Shown here piece after piece: positions 8,648-18,800 of a stretch of 64,000 nt of DNA. The stretch spans positions 310,001-374,000 of the forward strand of contig NZ_JACHEM010000004.1 of NCBI RefSeq assembly GCF_014207445.1. The letters run 5' to 3'. The translations under genes were made by a program, and so were the position numbers. Within the stretch, counting starts at the first letter, position 1. Each line of letters begins with the position of its first letter. The stretch is from Streptomyces candidus (lineage in GTDB: Bacteria; Actinomycetota; Actinomycetes; Streptomycetales; Streptomycetaceae). Below the pieces are notes generated by a model that made no database searches, was not told the origin of the DNA, and worked only from the letters and a program-made list of their open reading frames with translations.

Positions 8648-9985
8648 TTACGCCGCCGGGATCAGCTCGCGGCGGCGGCCACGCGCGCTCGGCACCAGCT
8701 GAAGATGCCGGTGCCCCCTCCGCAGGTCCAGCTTCGGGCGGAGGCCGCCCACCCGGCACAGCAGGACGCCGACGCCGGCCGCCGCGAGCGCGGAGATCAC
8801 ACCGCCCGCCGCGAAGCCGATCCGGGCCCCGTAGGTGTCGGTGATCCACCCGAGCAGCGGGGCCCCGACGGGCGTGCCGCCGGTGAAGACCATCATGAAG
8901 AGAGCCATGACCCGCCCCCGCATCGCGGGATCCGTGGCCATCTGCACGCTGGAGTTCGCCGTGACGTTGACCGTCAGGCCGAACATCCCGATCGGCACCA
9001 TCATCACCGCGAACAGCCAGAACGAGGGCGCGAAGGCGGTGACCGTCTCCAGCACGCCGAAGAGCACCGCCGCGCCGACCAGCAGCCGCAGCCGTGAGGT
9101 CCCCCGCCGCGCGGCCAGCAGCGCGCCCGCCAGGGAGCCCGCCGCCATCAGGGTGTTCAGCAGCCCGTACGTGCCGGCGTCCCCGTGGAAGACGTCGTCG
9201 GTGAAGGCGGAGAGCCAGATCGGGAAGTTGAAGCCGAATGTGCCGATGAAGCCCACCAGGACGATCGGCCAGATCAGTTCGGGCCGGCCCGCGACGTAAC
9301 GCAACCCCTCCCGCAGCTGGCCCTTGCCGCGCGGCGTCCGCTCCACCTTGTGCAGTTCGGACGTGCGCATCAGCAGCAGGCCGGCGATCGGGGCGAGGAA
9401 GGAGAGTCCGTTGAGGAGGAAGGCGTAGCCGCTTCCGACGGCCGTGATCAGCACGCCCGCCACCGCGGGGCCGACCAGCCGGGCCGACTGGAAGTTGGCG
9501 GAGTTGAGGCTGACCGCGTTGCGGAGGTCGGCGGGGCCGACCATCTCGGCGACGAAGGTCTGCCGGGCGGGGTTGTCGACGACGGTCACCAGACCGCCCA
9601 CGAAGGCGGTCGCGTAGACGTGCCACACCTCGACGTGTCCGCTCAGGGTCAGGGCGGCGAGCGCGAGGCCGGTGAGACCCATCGCGGACTGGGTCACCAG
9701 GAGCAGGGGGCGCTTCGGGAGCCGGTCGGCGAGTACGCCTCCGTACAGTCCGAAGAGCAGCATCGGGAGGAACTGCAGGGCGATCGTCAGACCGACGGCG
9801 GACGCCGAGCCGGTGAGCGAGAGGACCAGCCAGTCCTGGGCGATGCGCTGCATCCAGGTACCGGTGTTGGAAACGACTTGCCCGCTTGCGAAGAGCCGGT
9901 AGTTCCGGTTCCTGAGCGAGCTGAACATGGTCTGCTTGGGGGTGGTCGGTGCGGGGGCGGAGTCTGCTCCGGTTCCCGTACTCAA
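8648..9985 (-). CDS. MFS drug-efflux transporter
   Basis: About 445 residues with 12 predicted membrane helices. It belongs to the MFS_3/enterobactin-exporter-like group, as shown by FSSLRNRNYRLFASGQVVSNTGTW (split here by position rather than length) at the N-terminus and the loop GGVLADRLPKR. It is probably an exporter of toxic compounds. The start is taken as TTG at 9985, 10 nt after a strong AAGGAGG. An upstream in-frame extension overlaps marR and lacks a membrane segment. It is co-transcribed with marR, 62 nt upstream. Confidence 0.85.
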   Translation of the reverse strand: MSTGTGADSAPAPTTPKQTMFSSLRNRNYRLFASGQVVSNTGTWMQRIAQDWLVLSLTGSASAVGLTIALQFLPMLLFGLYGGVLADRLPKRPLLLVTQSAMGLTGLALAALTLSGHVEVWHVYATAFVGGLVTVVDNPARQTFVAEMVGPADLRNAVSLNSANFQSARLVGPAVAGVLITAVGSGYAFLLNGLSFLAPIAGLLLMRTSELHKVERTPRGKGQLREGLRYVAGRPELIWPIVLVGFIGTFGFNFPIWLSAFTDDVFHGDAGTYGLLNTLMAAGSLAGALLAARRGTSRLRLLVGAAVLFGVLETVTAFAPSFWLFAVMMVPIGMFGLTVNVTANSSVQMATDPAMRGRVMALFMMVFTGGTPVGAPLLGWITDTYGARIGFAAGGVISALAAAGVGVLLCRVGGLRPKLDLRRGHRHLQLVPSARGRRRELIPAA

Positions 9986-10047
9986 AATGAGTTCGCCTCC
10001 TTGGCGGCGCGCGAGGGTCGATGTCAGGGGCCCACCCCGGGCAGTTC

Positions 10048-10485
10048 TTACAGGTGGGCGAGTTTTTCCAGGACCGGGGCGGCAGCGCGCAGCTTCGCCC
10101 ACTCGTCCTCGTCCAGACCGCCGACGACGTGCGACAGCCAGGCGTTCCGCTTGCGGCGGCTCTCTTCGAGCATGGCCTCGGCGGTCTCGGTCTGGCGTAC
10201 CACCTTCTGGCGGCGGTCGTCGGGGTGCGGTTCCAGTCTGACCAGACTCTTCGCTTCGAGCAGTGCCACGATGCGGGTCATCGACGGCGGCTGTACGTGT
10301 TCCTTGCGGGCCAGTTCGCCGGGGGTGGCGCTGCCGCAGCGGGCGAGGGTGCCGAGCACCGACATCTCGGTGGGGCTCAGCGATTCGTCGACCCGTTGGT
10401 GCTTGAGGCGACGGCTCAGCAGCATCACTGCGGAGCGGAGAGAGTTCACGGCGGCGGCGTTGTCGCCGTGGGACAGGTCAGGCAT
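10048..10485 (-). CDS. MarR-family regulator of the adjacent MFS pump
   Basis: 145 residues, a complete MarR winged helix. TPGELARKEHVQPPSMTRIV is the helix-turn-helix and HPDDRRQKVV the wing. It is the first gene of a two-gene operon with the MFS transporter, the classic autoregulated marR-pump layout. The promoter region carries TTAGC/GCTAA inverted repeats. Confidence 0.9.
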   Translation of the reverse strand: MPDLSHGDNAAAVNSLRSAVMLLSRRLKHQRVDESLSPTEMSVLGTLARCGSATPGELARKEHVQPPSMTRIVALLEAKSLVRLEPHPDDRRQKVVRQTETAEAMLEESRRKRNAWLSHVVGGLDEDEWAKLRAAAPVLEKLAHL

Positions 10486-10489
10486 GGTT

Positions 10490-10516
10490 GTTAGCGTAAC
10501 TCATTACCCATGCTAA
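10490..10516. promoter_or_regulatory. candidate MarR operator
   Basis: GTTAGCGTAAC (10490-10500) is itself an inverted repeat (GTTA/TAAC). TTAGC (10491-10495) is repeated inverted as GCTAA (10512-10516). The cluster begins 5 bp upstream of the marR start in an unusually AT-rich patch. Confidence 0.45.
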
Positions 10517-10627
10517 AGACCACTGCAATAACAGGGGCTCGGGCAGGGGTGCCGGAAGTCACCCGAACGAGTGAGACTGCGCCCGAAAGCGACGCGCGCC
10601 CGCCCGGCCGGGCCGGACCCTGGAACC

Positions 10628-10825
10628 GTGACCCCACCAGCGGCGGAATCCTCGGTACTCAGCCTGCGAATAGACGTCGAGCTGCTCGACCGTCTGCGCG
10701 AACATGCCGCCAGACGCGGAATGAGCGTCCAGGACTACGTGGTCCGGACGCTCATTCGCGACGACTTCGACGAGCGCTTCAAAACGGCGGTCGACGAGAC
10801 GGAGAAGTTCTACGGGCTGACGTAG
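10628..10825 (+). CDS. small ribbon-helix-helix (CopG-like) protein
   Basis: 65 residues from GTG 10628. The region LSLRIDVELLDRLREHAARR then GMSVQDYVVRTLIRDDF matches the strand-helix-helix of the MetJ/Arc/CopG family. The C-terminus DERFKTAVDETEKFYGLT is acidic. It may be a DNA-binding protein or an orphan antitoxin; no toxin partner lies alongside. A longer reading from 10571 adds low-quality sequence and was rejected. Confidence 0.65.
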   Translation: MTPPAAESSVLSLRIDVELLDRLREHAARRGMSVQDYVVRTLIRDDFDERFKTAVDETEKFYGLT

Positions 10826-10838
10826 CGGCCCTCGGCGG

Positions 10839-12308
10839 TCACGTCAGGCCGAGCGCCGGCATCAGGTAGTAGAAGGCGAAGACGGCCGAGACGGCGTACA
10901 TCGCCACCGGCACCTCGCGTCCGCGCCCGGCCGCCAGCCGCAGTACGCAGAAGCTGATGAAGCCGATGCCGATGCCGTTGGTGATCGAGTACGTGAACGG
11001 CATCATGAGCATCGTGAGGAACGCCGGGACGGCGATGGTGTAGTCGCTCCAGTCGATGGCCCTGATCGAGCCGGACAGGATCAGGAAGCCGACGGCGAGC
11101 AGGGCGGGGGTGGCCGCCTGCGAGGGGACCATCGTGACCAGCGGGGTCAGGAACAGGCCGAGCGCGAAGAGGCCGCCGGTAACCATGTTCGCGAGGCCGG
11201 TGCGCGCGCCCTCGCCGACGCCGGCGGTGGACTCCACGAAGCACGTGGTGGCGGAGGAAGAGGTGCCGCCGCCCGCCGCGACCGCGAGACCGTCCACGAG
11301 CAGGACCTTGTTGACACCCGGCAGGTTGCCCTTGGCGTCGGTCAGCTTCGCCTCGTCGCCGACCGCGAGGATCGTGCCCATCGCGTCGAAGAAGCAGGAC
11401 AGCAGTACCGAGAAGACGAAGAGGACGCCGGTGAGGAGGCCGACCTTCTCGAAGCCGCCGAACAGGCTGACCTCGCCGACCAGCCCGAAGTCCGGCATGG
11501 CGACCGGGTTGCCGGGCCACTCGGGCGTCGTCAGGCCCCAGCTCTTGACGTCCGCGACCGCGTGGACGGTCATCGCGACGACGGTCATCACGACCATGGA
11601 GATCAGGATCGCGCCGGGCACCTTGCGGGTCATCAGGGCGAGGGTGAGCAGGACGCCCAGGACGAAGACCAGGACGGGCCAGCCGTTGAGGTGGCCGCCG
11701 GCGCCGAGCTGCAGCGGAACGGTGGTGTGCGCGGCGTCCGGCATGCGGGAGACGAACCCGGAGTCGACGAGTCCGATCAGCATGATGAACAGGCCGATGC
11801 CGATCGCGATGCCCTTGCGCAGACCGAGCGGCACCGCGTTCATCACGCGCTCGCGCAGCCCTGTGGCGACCATCAGCATGACGACGACACCCGCGAGGAC
11901 GACCATGCCCATCGCGTCCGGCCAGCTCATCCGGGGAGCGAGCTGGAGGGCGACGACGGTGTTGACGCCGAGTCCGGCGGCGAGCGCGATCGGGACGTTG
12001 CCGATGACACCCATCAGGAGCGTGGACAGGGCGGCGGTCAGAACGGTCGCGGTGACCAGCTGACCGTTGTCGAGCTGGTGCCCGTACATGTCCTTGGCGC
12101 TGCCGAGGATGATCGGGTTCAGCACGATGATGTACGCCATCGCGAAGAAGGTGGCGAGACCGCCGCGCAGCTCGCGGGCGACCGTCGAACCCCGCTCAGT
12201 GATCTTGAAGAACCGGTCGAGTCCGTTGACCTGCCCCTGCGGCTGGGACTGCGGGGGGCCGGACTGCGGCTGTTCGGCGGCGTCCACCGGGGAGCTGGCG
12301 GGGGGCAT
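10839..12308 (-). CDS. NCS2-family purine permease (AzgA-like)
   Basis: 489 residues. It has about 12-14 membrane helices and AzgA hallmarks: RELRGGLATFFAMAYIIVLN at the N-terminus, the GLGVNTVVA segment, and the substrate region SCFFDAMGTI. It imports adenine, guanine or hypoxanthine by proton symport in this family. The ATG at 12308 follows GAGGT by 6 nt; the in-frame upstream extension is not membrane-like. No riboswitch was recognised in its short leader. It is divergent from the DUF2530 gene. Confidence 0.9.
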   Translation of the reverse strand: MPPASSPVDAAEQPQSGPPQSQPQGQVNGLDRFFKITERGSTVARELRGGLATFFAMAYIIVLNPIILGSAKDMYGHQLDNGQLVTATVLTAALSTLLMGVIGNVPIALAAGLGVNTVVALQLAPRMSWPDAMGMVVLAGVVVMLMVATGLRERVMNAVPLGLRKGIAIGIGLFIMLIGLVDSGFVSRMPDAAHTTVPLQLGAGGHLNGWPVLVFVLGVLLTLALMTRKVPGAILISMVVMTVVAMTVHAVADVKSWGLTTPEWPGNPVAMPDFGLVGEVSLFGGFEKVGLLTGVLFVFSVLLSCFFDAMGTILAVGDEAKLTDAKGNLPGVNKVLLVDGLAVAAGGGTSSSATTCFVESTAGVGEGARTGLANMVTGGLFALGLFLTPLVTMVPSQAATPALLAVGFLILSGSIRAIDWSDYTIAVPAFLTMLMMPFTYSITNGIGIGFISFCVLRLAAGRGREVPVAMYAVSAVFAFYYLMPALGLT

Positions 12309-12497
12309 GCGTGACCTCACGGGGAGACAAGGAGTGGGGAGCGAATCCGGTCGAACTTGGAGGTTTAAACGAACGGAACCAGTCAAACCGGGACTGTTTC
12401 AGTATGAACGCATAGGAGAAAGATCGGTATCTCCGCGCGTAGACCCATGGGGCAACCGGCCCGCCGGGCTGTCCGCGCCGCGCAGCACGCCCCCGCC

Positions 12498-12503
12498 TAC
12501 ACT
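12498..12503 (+). promoter_or_regulatory. -10 box of a leaderless promoter
   Basis: TACACT ends 7 nt before the DUF2530 ATG at 12511, and no Shine-Dalgarno is present. Confidence 0.5.
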
Positions 12504-12510
12504 GGCGCCC

Positions 12511-12789
12511 ATGGCGAAGTGGACTGCGAAGCACGAGGCACCCGAACCCCTGGAGGGGCCCGTCGTCGGCACCGTCGTCGGCGGCACGGTCATCTGGTTC
12601 GTGATCTTTCTCGCCCAGGCCGCGTTCCACGGCTGGTTCGCCGACCGGGACCTGATCTGGTGGTACTGGACGCCGCTGGCCGGCACCGGCCTGGGGCTCA
12701 TCGGCATCTGGTACGTGCGCGGACGCGACGCGGCCCTGAAGCGGCACGCGGCGGAGCAGGCGGCCGGGACCTCGTCCTCCGCTGCGTGA
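12511..12789 (+). CDS. DUF2530 family small membrane protein
   Basis: 92 residues. Two membrane helices (GTVVGGTVIWFVIFLAQAAF and the segment around WTPLAGTGLGLIGIW) are separated by the acidic-aromatic loop FADRDLIWWY. The pattern corresponds to the actinobacterial DUF2530 family, of unknown function. It is divergent from the purine permease and probably translated from a leaderless transcript. Confidence 0.8.
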   Translation: MAKWTAKHEAPEPLEGPVVGTVVGGTVIWFVIFLAQAAFHGWFADRDLIWWYWTPLAGTGLGLIGIWYVRGRDAALKRHAAEQAAGTSSSAA

Positions 12790-12901
12790 CGCGCGAACCG
12801 GCCGGCGCCCCGGGCCGCCCGTAGGGGACCGACGAACCGGATCGCCCGCGCGGGACCGGCTCCCCCCACCGCCCGTAAGGGAGCGCACTCCCGGGTCGGC
12901 C

Positions 12902-12929
12902 GCGTTACGCCTGAGCTCCCGCGTAACGC
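12902..12929. promoter_or_regulatory. 9-bp inverted repeat upstream of the P-type ATPase
   Basis: GCGTTACGC (12902-12910) and GCGTAACGC (12921-12929) form a perfect inverted repeat with a 10-bp spacer, about 118 bp upstream of the -10 box of the ATPase gene. It may be an operator. Confidence 0.35.
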
Positions 12930-13059
12930 ACGAAAGCAGGGGCGTCCGTACGCCTCCCGTCCCACCCGTGTCGTCCCCGGGTCGGATCTTGCTCCCGGTG
13001 GCCCTGAAATCCCGCACTTCGGCGAGTCAACACGCACATCCGGCCGTACCGTCGGAGCC

Positions 13060-15483
13060 ATGACGCACATCGACGCGGGCGCGGAGCTCGACCCCGTACA
13101 CCCGGTGAAACCTCCCGCCGCAGAAGGGCCGGTGGCCGGGCGCGCCGGCGGGCTGACCGCCGCCGAGGTGGCGGAGCGGATCGCGCGGGGCGAGGTCAAC
13201 GACGTCCCGGTGCGCAGCTCCCGCTCCACGGCGGAGATCGTCCGGGCGAACGTCTTCACCCGCTTCAACGCGATCATCGGCGTGCTCTGGATCATCATGC
13301 TGTTCGTCGCGCCCATCCAGGACAGCCTGTTCGGCTTCGTGATCCTCGCGAACACCGGCATCGGCATCATCCAGGAGCTGCGCGCCAAGAAGACCCTCGA
13401 CGGGCTGGCGGTCATCGGCGAGGCGAAGCCGACCGTACGGCGCGACGGCGTGCCCGCCGCGATCTCCACCTCGGAGATCGTGCTGGGCGACGTCATCGAA
13501 CTCGGGCCCGGCGACAAGGTCGTGGTCGACGGCGAGGTCGCCGAGGCCGACAACCTGGAGGTCGACGAGTCGCTGCTGACCGGCGAGGCCGACCCGGTGC
13601 TGAAGAAGCCGGGCGACGTGATGATGTCCGGGTCGTTCGTGGTGGCGGGCGGCGGCGCCTTCACCGCCACGAAGGTCGGCCGGGAGGCGTACGCGGCGCA
13701 GCTCGCCGAGGAGGCGTCCCGCTTCACGCTCGTCCACTCCGAGCTGCGCTCCGGCATCTCCACCATCCTCAAGTACGTCACGTGGATGATGGTCCCGACC
13801 GCGCTCGGCCTGATCCTCAGCCAGCTGGTCGTCAAGGACAACGACTTCAAGAACTCGGTGGCCAGGACCGTCGGCGGCATCGTCCCGATGATCCCCGAGG
13901 GCCTGGTCCTGCTCACCTCGGTCGCCTTCGCGATCGGCGTCATCCGGCTCGGCCGCAAGCAGTGCCTGGTCCAGGAACTCCCCGCGATCGAGGGCCTGGC
14001 CCGGGTCGACGTGGTCTGCCTCGACAAGACGGGCACGCTGACCGAGGGCGGCATGGACGTCACCGAGCTGCGCCCGCTGGGCGACGCGGACGAGGCGTAC
14101 GTACGACGGGTGCTCGGCGCGCTCGGCGAGTCCGACCCCCGCCCCAACGCCAGCCTCCAGGCGATCAAGGACGCCTACCCGGACGAGGCACAGTGGCGGG
14201 TCCTGGAGTCGCTGCCCTTCTCCTCCGCCCGCAAGTACAGCGGGGCGTCCTTCAGCGACGGTACCGGCGAGAACTCGACGTGGCTGCTCGGCGCCCCCGA
14301 CGTGCTCCTGCCCTCCGGCGACCCGGCCCTCGGCGAGATCGACGAGCTGAACGCGCAGGGCCTGCGGGTGCTGCTGCTGGCCCGGACGGCCGGCTCGGAG
14401 CTGGACGCAACGGACGTCGCGGCGGGCGCCACCGCCACCGCGCTGGTCGTCCTGGAACAGCGGCTGCGGCCCGACGCCGGGGAGACCCTCGCCTACTTCG
14501 CCGACCAGGACGTGGCCGCCAAGGTCATCTCCGGCGACAACGCGGTATCGGTGGGCGCGGTGGCCGGGAAGCTGGGCCTGGCGGGCGCGGAGAACACCGT
14601 CGACGCGCGGCAGCTGCCGACCGACCGGGCCGAGATGGCGAAGGTGCTCGACGAGAACGCCGTGTTCGGACGGGTCACCCCGCAGCAGAAGCGGGACATG
14701 GTCGCCGCCCTCCAGTCGCAGGGACACACGGTCGCCATGACGGGCGACGGCGTCAACGACGTCCTCGCCCTGAAGGACGCCGACATCGGCGTCTCGATGG
14801 GTTCCGGGTCGGAGGCCACCCGGGCGGTCGCCCAGATCGTCCTCCTCAACAACAGCTTCGCCACCCTCCCCTCGGTGGTCGCCGAGGGCCGCCGCGTCAT
14901 CGGGAACATCACCCGGGTCGCGACGCTCTTCCTGACCAAGACGGTCTACTCGGTGCTGCTGGCCATCCTGGTGGTCTGCTCGCAGGTCGAGTACCCCTTC
15001 CTGCCACGTCATCTGACCCTGCTGTCGACGCTGACGATCGGCGTCCCCGCCTTCTTCCTGGCGCTCGCCCCCAACAAGGAACGGGCCAAGCCGCACTTCG
15101 TGCGCAGGGTGATGCGGTACGCGATCCCCAGCGGCGTCATCGCGGCGACGGCGACGTTCTCCACGTACCTGCTCGCACGGACGCACTACTCCGGTTCCGA
15201 GGCGCTCCAGGCGGAGACCAGCGCGGCGACGCTGACGCTCTTCCTGGTGTCGATGTGGGTGCTGGCGATCATCGCCAGGCCGTACACGTGGTGGCGGGTC
15301 GGGCTGGTCGCGGCGATGGGCACGGGGTTCCTGATCGTGCTCGTGGTGCCGTGGCTGCAGGAGTTCTTCGCGCTGCGACTGGTGGGGACGACGATGCCGT
15401 GGGCGGCCGTGGGGATCGCGGTGGCGGCGGCGGCGCTCTTGGAGGGGGCGTGGAGGTGGGTCGGGCGGAAGTGGCCGGCGTAG
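13060..15483 (+). CDS. CtpE-like P-type cation ATPase
   Basis: 807 residues. Actuator motif LTGE (173-176), phosphorylation motif DKTGT (Asp322), hinge GDGVND, and the membrane motif PMIPEG (276-281) in place of the CPC of heavy-metal pumps. There is no N-terminal metal-binding domain. This combination matches mycobacterial CtpE, reported as a calcium-uptake ATPase, so Ca2+ (or Mg2+-like) transport is inferred. TACCGT (13047-13052) ends 7 nt before the ATG, while GGAG also precedes it closely. It is monocistronic, and a tandem repeat array follows it. Confidence 0.88.
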   Translation: MTHIDAGAELDPVHPVKPPAAEGPVAGRAGGLTAAEVAERIARGEVNDVPVRSSRSTAEIVRANVFTRFNAIIGVLWIIMLFVAPIQDSLFGFVILANTGIGIIQELRAKKTLDGLAVIGEAKPTVRRDGVPAAISTSEIVLGDVIELGPGDKVVVDGEVAEADNLEVDESLLTGEADPVLKKPGDVMMSGSFVVAGGGAFTATKVGREAYAAQLAEEASRFTLVHSELRSGISTILKYVTWMMVPTALGLILSQLVVKDNDFKNSVARTVGGIVPMIPEGLVLLTSVAFAIGVIRLGRKQCLVQELPAIEGLARVDVVCLDKTGTLTEGGMDVTELRPLGDADEAYVRRVLGALGESDPRPNASLQAIKDAYPDEAQWRVLESLPFSSARKYSGASFSDGTGENSTWLLGAPDVLLPSGDPALGEIDELNAQGLRVLLLARTAGSELDATDVAAGATATALVVLEQRLRPDAGETLAYFADQDVAAKVISGDNAVSVGAVAGKLGLAGAENTVDARQLPTDRAEMAKVLDENAVFGRVTPQQKRDMVAALQSQGHTVAMTGDGVNDVLALKDADIGVSMGSGSEATRAVAQIVLLNNSFATLPSVVAEGRRVIGNITRVATLFLTKTVYSVLLAILVVCSQVEYPFLPRHLTLLSTLTIGVPAFFLALAPNKERAKPHFVRRVMRYAIPSGVIAATATFSTYLLARTHYSGSEALQAETSAATLTLFLVSMWVLAIIARPYTWWRVGLVAAMGTGFLIVLVVPWLQEFFALRLVGTTMPWAAVGIAVAAAALLEGAWRWVGRKWPA

Positions 15484-15643
15484 GGGGCGGTGCGAGGGTG
15501 TGCGGGGGAGTACGGCGGGGCGCGTGCTGTGCGGTACGGGGGTGTAGGGGCCTTACGTAGCGGCAGGGGGCGTGGAGCCGGGGCGGCACCGTCCGGTGGG
15601 GGGCCGCCCCCTTGCCCGCCCGTTCCGCCCCCGGGGGGCGGCC
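15484..15643. other. GC-rich spacer after the P-type ATPase
   Basis: No convincing gene is seen. It is G-rich sequence (many GGGGG runs on the plus strand) leading into the tandem repeat, between the end of the ATPase gene and the end of the converging GHKL-ATPase gene. Confidence 0.4.
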
Positions 15644-15800
15644 CCGCCGCCCAAGGGGGCTGACGCGTCGAGCGACCCGCCGCCCCAGGGGGCTGACGTC
15701 GAGCGGCCCGCCACCCAAGGGGGCTGACGCGTCGAGCGACCCGCCGCCCCAGGGGGCTGACGCCGGGCGGCCCGCCGCCCAAGGGGGCGGGCGGGCGGCC
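15644..15800. repeat. five-unit 33/31-bp tandem repeat
   Basis: Units at 15644-15676 (33 bp), 15677-15707 (31), 15708-15740 (33), 15741-15771 (31) and 15772-15800 (partial). Each begins CCGCC and contains CAAGGGGGCTGACG or a close variant. Long and short units alternate, so the array looks like a duplicated 64-bp block. Confidence 0.8.
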
Positions 15801-15827
15801 TCGGGGGCTGTTCAGTCGGCGGAGGGG

Positions 15828-18800
15828 TCAGTCGAACCAGCGGTTGCGGGCGAGTTCCGGGGCGCGGTCCGGGGCTTCGAGCAGTGCCGCGACTTCGAAG
15901 CGGCGCGGCCACTGGCCCGCCGCCCAGGCGAGGCCGGCCGCGACCCCCTCCAGGGTGGCCGCGTGGATCGTCCCGTCCCCCGTCCGGCGCCAGTCCAGCT
16001 CCACTCCCCCGGCGCGGAGTTCGTCGTGCTCCACGTATGTCGCGGGCACGCCCGCACCCAGCAGCACCCGTACCTCCGGCGGCACCGCCCGTTCCGTACC
16101 CGGGCTGGTCACCTGCGCCTCGACGGTGTCGCTGATCCTCCGCACCTGGAGAAGTTCGGCGAGTGCGGCCGCGCGTGCCGGGGCGACCGGCAGCAGGGGC
16201 AGCCCGCCGGTCAGCGGCAGCAGGTCCGGCGCGTCGGCGATCAGCGCGTCCGCCGCGTCGACGACCTCCGGCCTGCCGTCCACGACGACTCGCAACTCCT
16301 CCGGCAGGGTGACCTGTTCGGGGTCGAGACCGGCCAGCGACGTGTACAGGGCGTGCAGTTGCGACTCGGTGACGTCCGCTTCCGGGTCGGTCAGCCGTCC
16401 GAGCAGTTCCGCGGCCCCGCCCGGCTCGGCGAGCAGCGAGGTCAGTGTGGTGCGCACGCCGAGCGCCCGCAGTACCTGTTCGTCGTCGAACCCGGTCGCG
16501 TCCGCCTCGTCGTACAGGCCCTCCAGCAGGGCGTCGCCGCCCGCCGCGAGCAGGCCCGCGGGGCGCCGCCCGTCGAGCACCGGATGGTCGCGCAGCCACC
16601 AGGCCGTGTACGGCCGTACGGAGCGCGTCGTGCCGTCGGGCAGCAGGACGCGCACCTGCTGGGTCAGGGCGTCCCGCAGCGGCGGCTGCGCAAGGAGGGC
16701 GAGGGCCTGCGGCCACTTGTCGTCGTCGACGAGGTCCAGGTCCCGTACGGCCACGATCTCCGTCGCGACCGGCGGCACCGGGGTGTCGGGGAGCTGGTCG
16801 AGCACGTCCTCGCACCACACGTCGACGGCGTCCAGCAGCCCGGCGTCGTCCGGCTCCGGATAGTCCCCCTCGCGGGGTTCGAACTCGTCGGGGTCGAGGA
16901 CGACGTCGGTCGCCCGGACGAGGGCGAAGCCGGCCAGCACACCGACGGCGGCCAATGTCGGCTCACCCCATGTGTCGGCGAGTTCCTGGTCCACCAGGGC
17001 GAGTTCGTCCTCGCGCATCACGGAGGCGAAGGCCGAGCCGGGAACCACCAGTTCGCACGCCGGGGACAGTTCCCCGTCCTCGTCGGGCAGGCCGAGCGCG
17101 CCCAGCCAGGGCTCGTCGCCCGGGGCGAGGTCCGCGTCGCGCACCAGCCCCAGCACCGTCTCGATCAGCTCGTCGCCGTCGAGCGCGTCCTCGTCCCAGA
17201 TGTCCGTGCCGTCGAGGGAGGCGGCGACCGCCGCCCGCACCTGGGGGGTGGTGAGGACGGCCCGTGGGGTGGCGGGCAGGGCGCCCAGCTTCTCCAGGAG
17301 GGGGTGGGCGGCGTCCGCGTGGGCCACCCGCAGTCCCAGCCGGGCGAGTTGCTCGGCGGCCCCGGCGGACGTGTCCGGCAGCGGGAGCAGCACCTGGCGC
17401 GGGCCGACCGCGGTCCGTCCGTCGGCGAGCGGCACCGGCAGCCCGGCGAGGCGGTCCGGGTCGACGCCGGCCAGCGACTCGTACAGCCGCCGCCACCAGC
17501 CGGGGGCCCGTTCGGCGCCCGCGATGCGTTCGATCGCGTCGCCGAGCGGAAGCCGTCCCACGCCCAGCGTGCGCAGTTCCGCCCGGCGTTCGAGCCCGGC
17601 GGGCAGCAGCGTCGGCAGCACCTCCGCGAGCACCCGTACCGTCTCGTCCCCCGCTCCCTCCACGATTTCCGCCTCGAACGGGCGCAGTGCGGGCTGGTCC
17701 TCGGTGGGCGCGGCGGGCAGCAGGAACGGGACGCGGGGCAGCCGGGCGACGACCGCCGCCCGCAGTGCCCCGTCCAGCGCGCCCTTGCCCAGCGGCCCGG
17801 GGACCAGGGCGAGCGTGCCGACGCACACCGGCTGCCAGTCGCCGAGCAGCCCGGCGTAGACGTCCGCCGCCCGCTCCACGAGGAAGTCGGTGAGCGGTCC
17901 CGGCGCGGGGTGCCGGCGGGTGGTGTCCAGCGGCAGCGACGCGATGAGCAGCGCCGGTACGCCCAGCGGCTCGTCGGTGGGCGTCGGGGCGTGCACGACG
18001 CGCGCGGTGCGGGGCGGCAGCGGCGACCCGTCCTCGTCGACGGGCACCGCCCAGGTGAGCGACCAGTGCGGGCGCAGGCGTTCCTCGACGGGGCGGTCGG
18101 CGAGGAGGTCTCGGGTGAGGGCGCCGGACGCGGCGGCGGTGCGCCAGCGGGTCGTGCCGTGGGCGCTGTCCTGGACGTGCACGTACGGCCCGTCCACGGA
18201 CCGGGTCAGTACGCGCTCCCCCTCGGGGGTGTCGACGACGACCTCGCCCAGGCCCGGCAGCGTCAGCAGCAGCGCGTCGTCGATCGCCGCGAGCAGGTGC
18301 TCGACGAGTGCCACCGCCGCGGGGTCCCGCAGCGGCAGGACGACCACCGTGTCGTACCCCTCGGGCGCGGTGCCCTCCGCGGGCAGCGGCAGCCGCAGCA
18401 GCGGCACGTGCCCGTCCCGGCGGCGCAGTTCGTCCCCGAGGCCCGGACTGCGCAGGGCGGCGTCCACCGTCATCCCGCGCGCCTCGGCGAGGGACCAGCG
18501 CACGCCGCCGTGCCGGCCGAGGACGGCGGGTTCGTCGCTGACCGCGAGGACGGCCGCGAAGCCGACGCCGAAGCGCCCGACGGCCGTGTCGGTGTCCTCG
18601 CGCTTGGCGGAGGCGCGCAGCGTGCTCAGCGACTCCGCCCCGGCGGCGTCCAGCGGCGCCCCGGTGTTCGCGGCGGCCAGTACCGCGGGCGAGTCGGCGG
18701 TCGCCCGGTGCAGGCTCAGCCGCAGCCGCCCCGGCACCCCCGCGCGTCCCGCCGCGTCGGCCGCGTTCTGCGCGAGTTCCACGACGAGGCGGTCGCGGTA

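Noticed and set aside
10628..10825. Ribbon-helix-helix protein as half of a toxin-antitoxin pair
   Set aside because: No toxin-like gene is adjacent in either direction.
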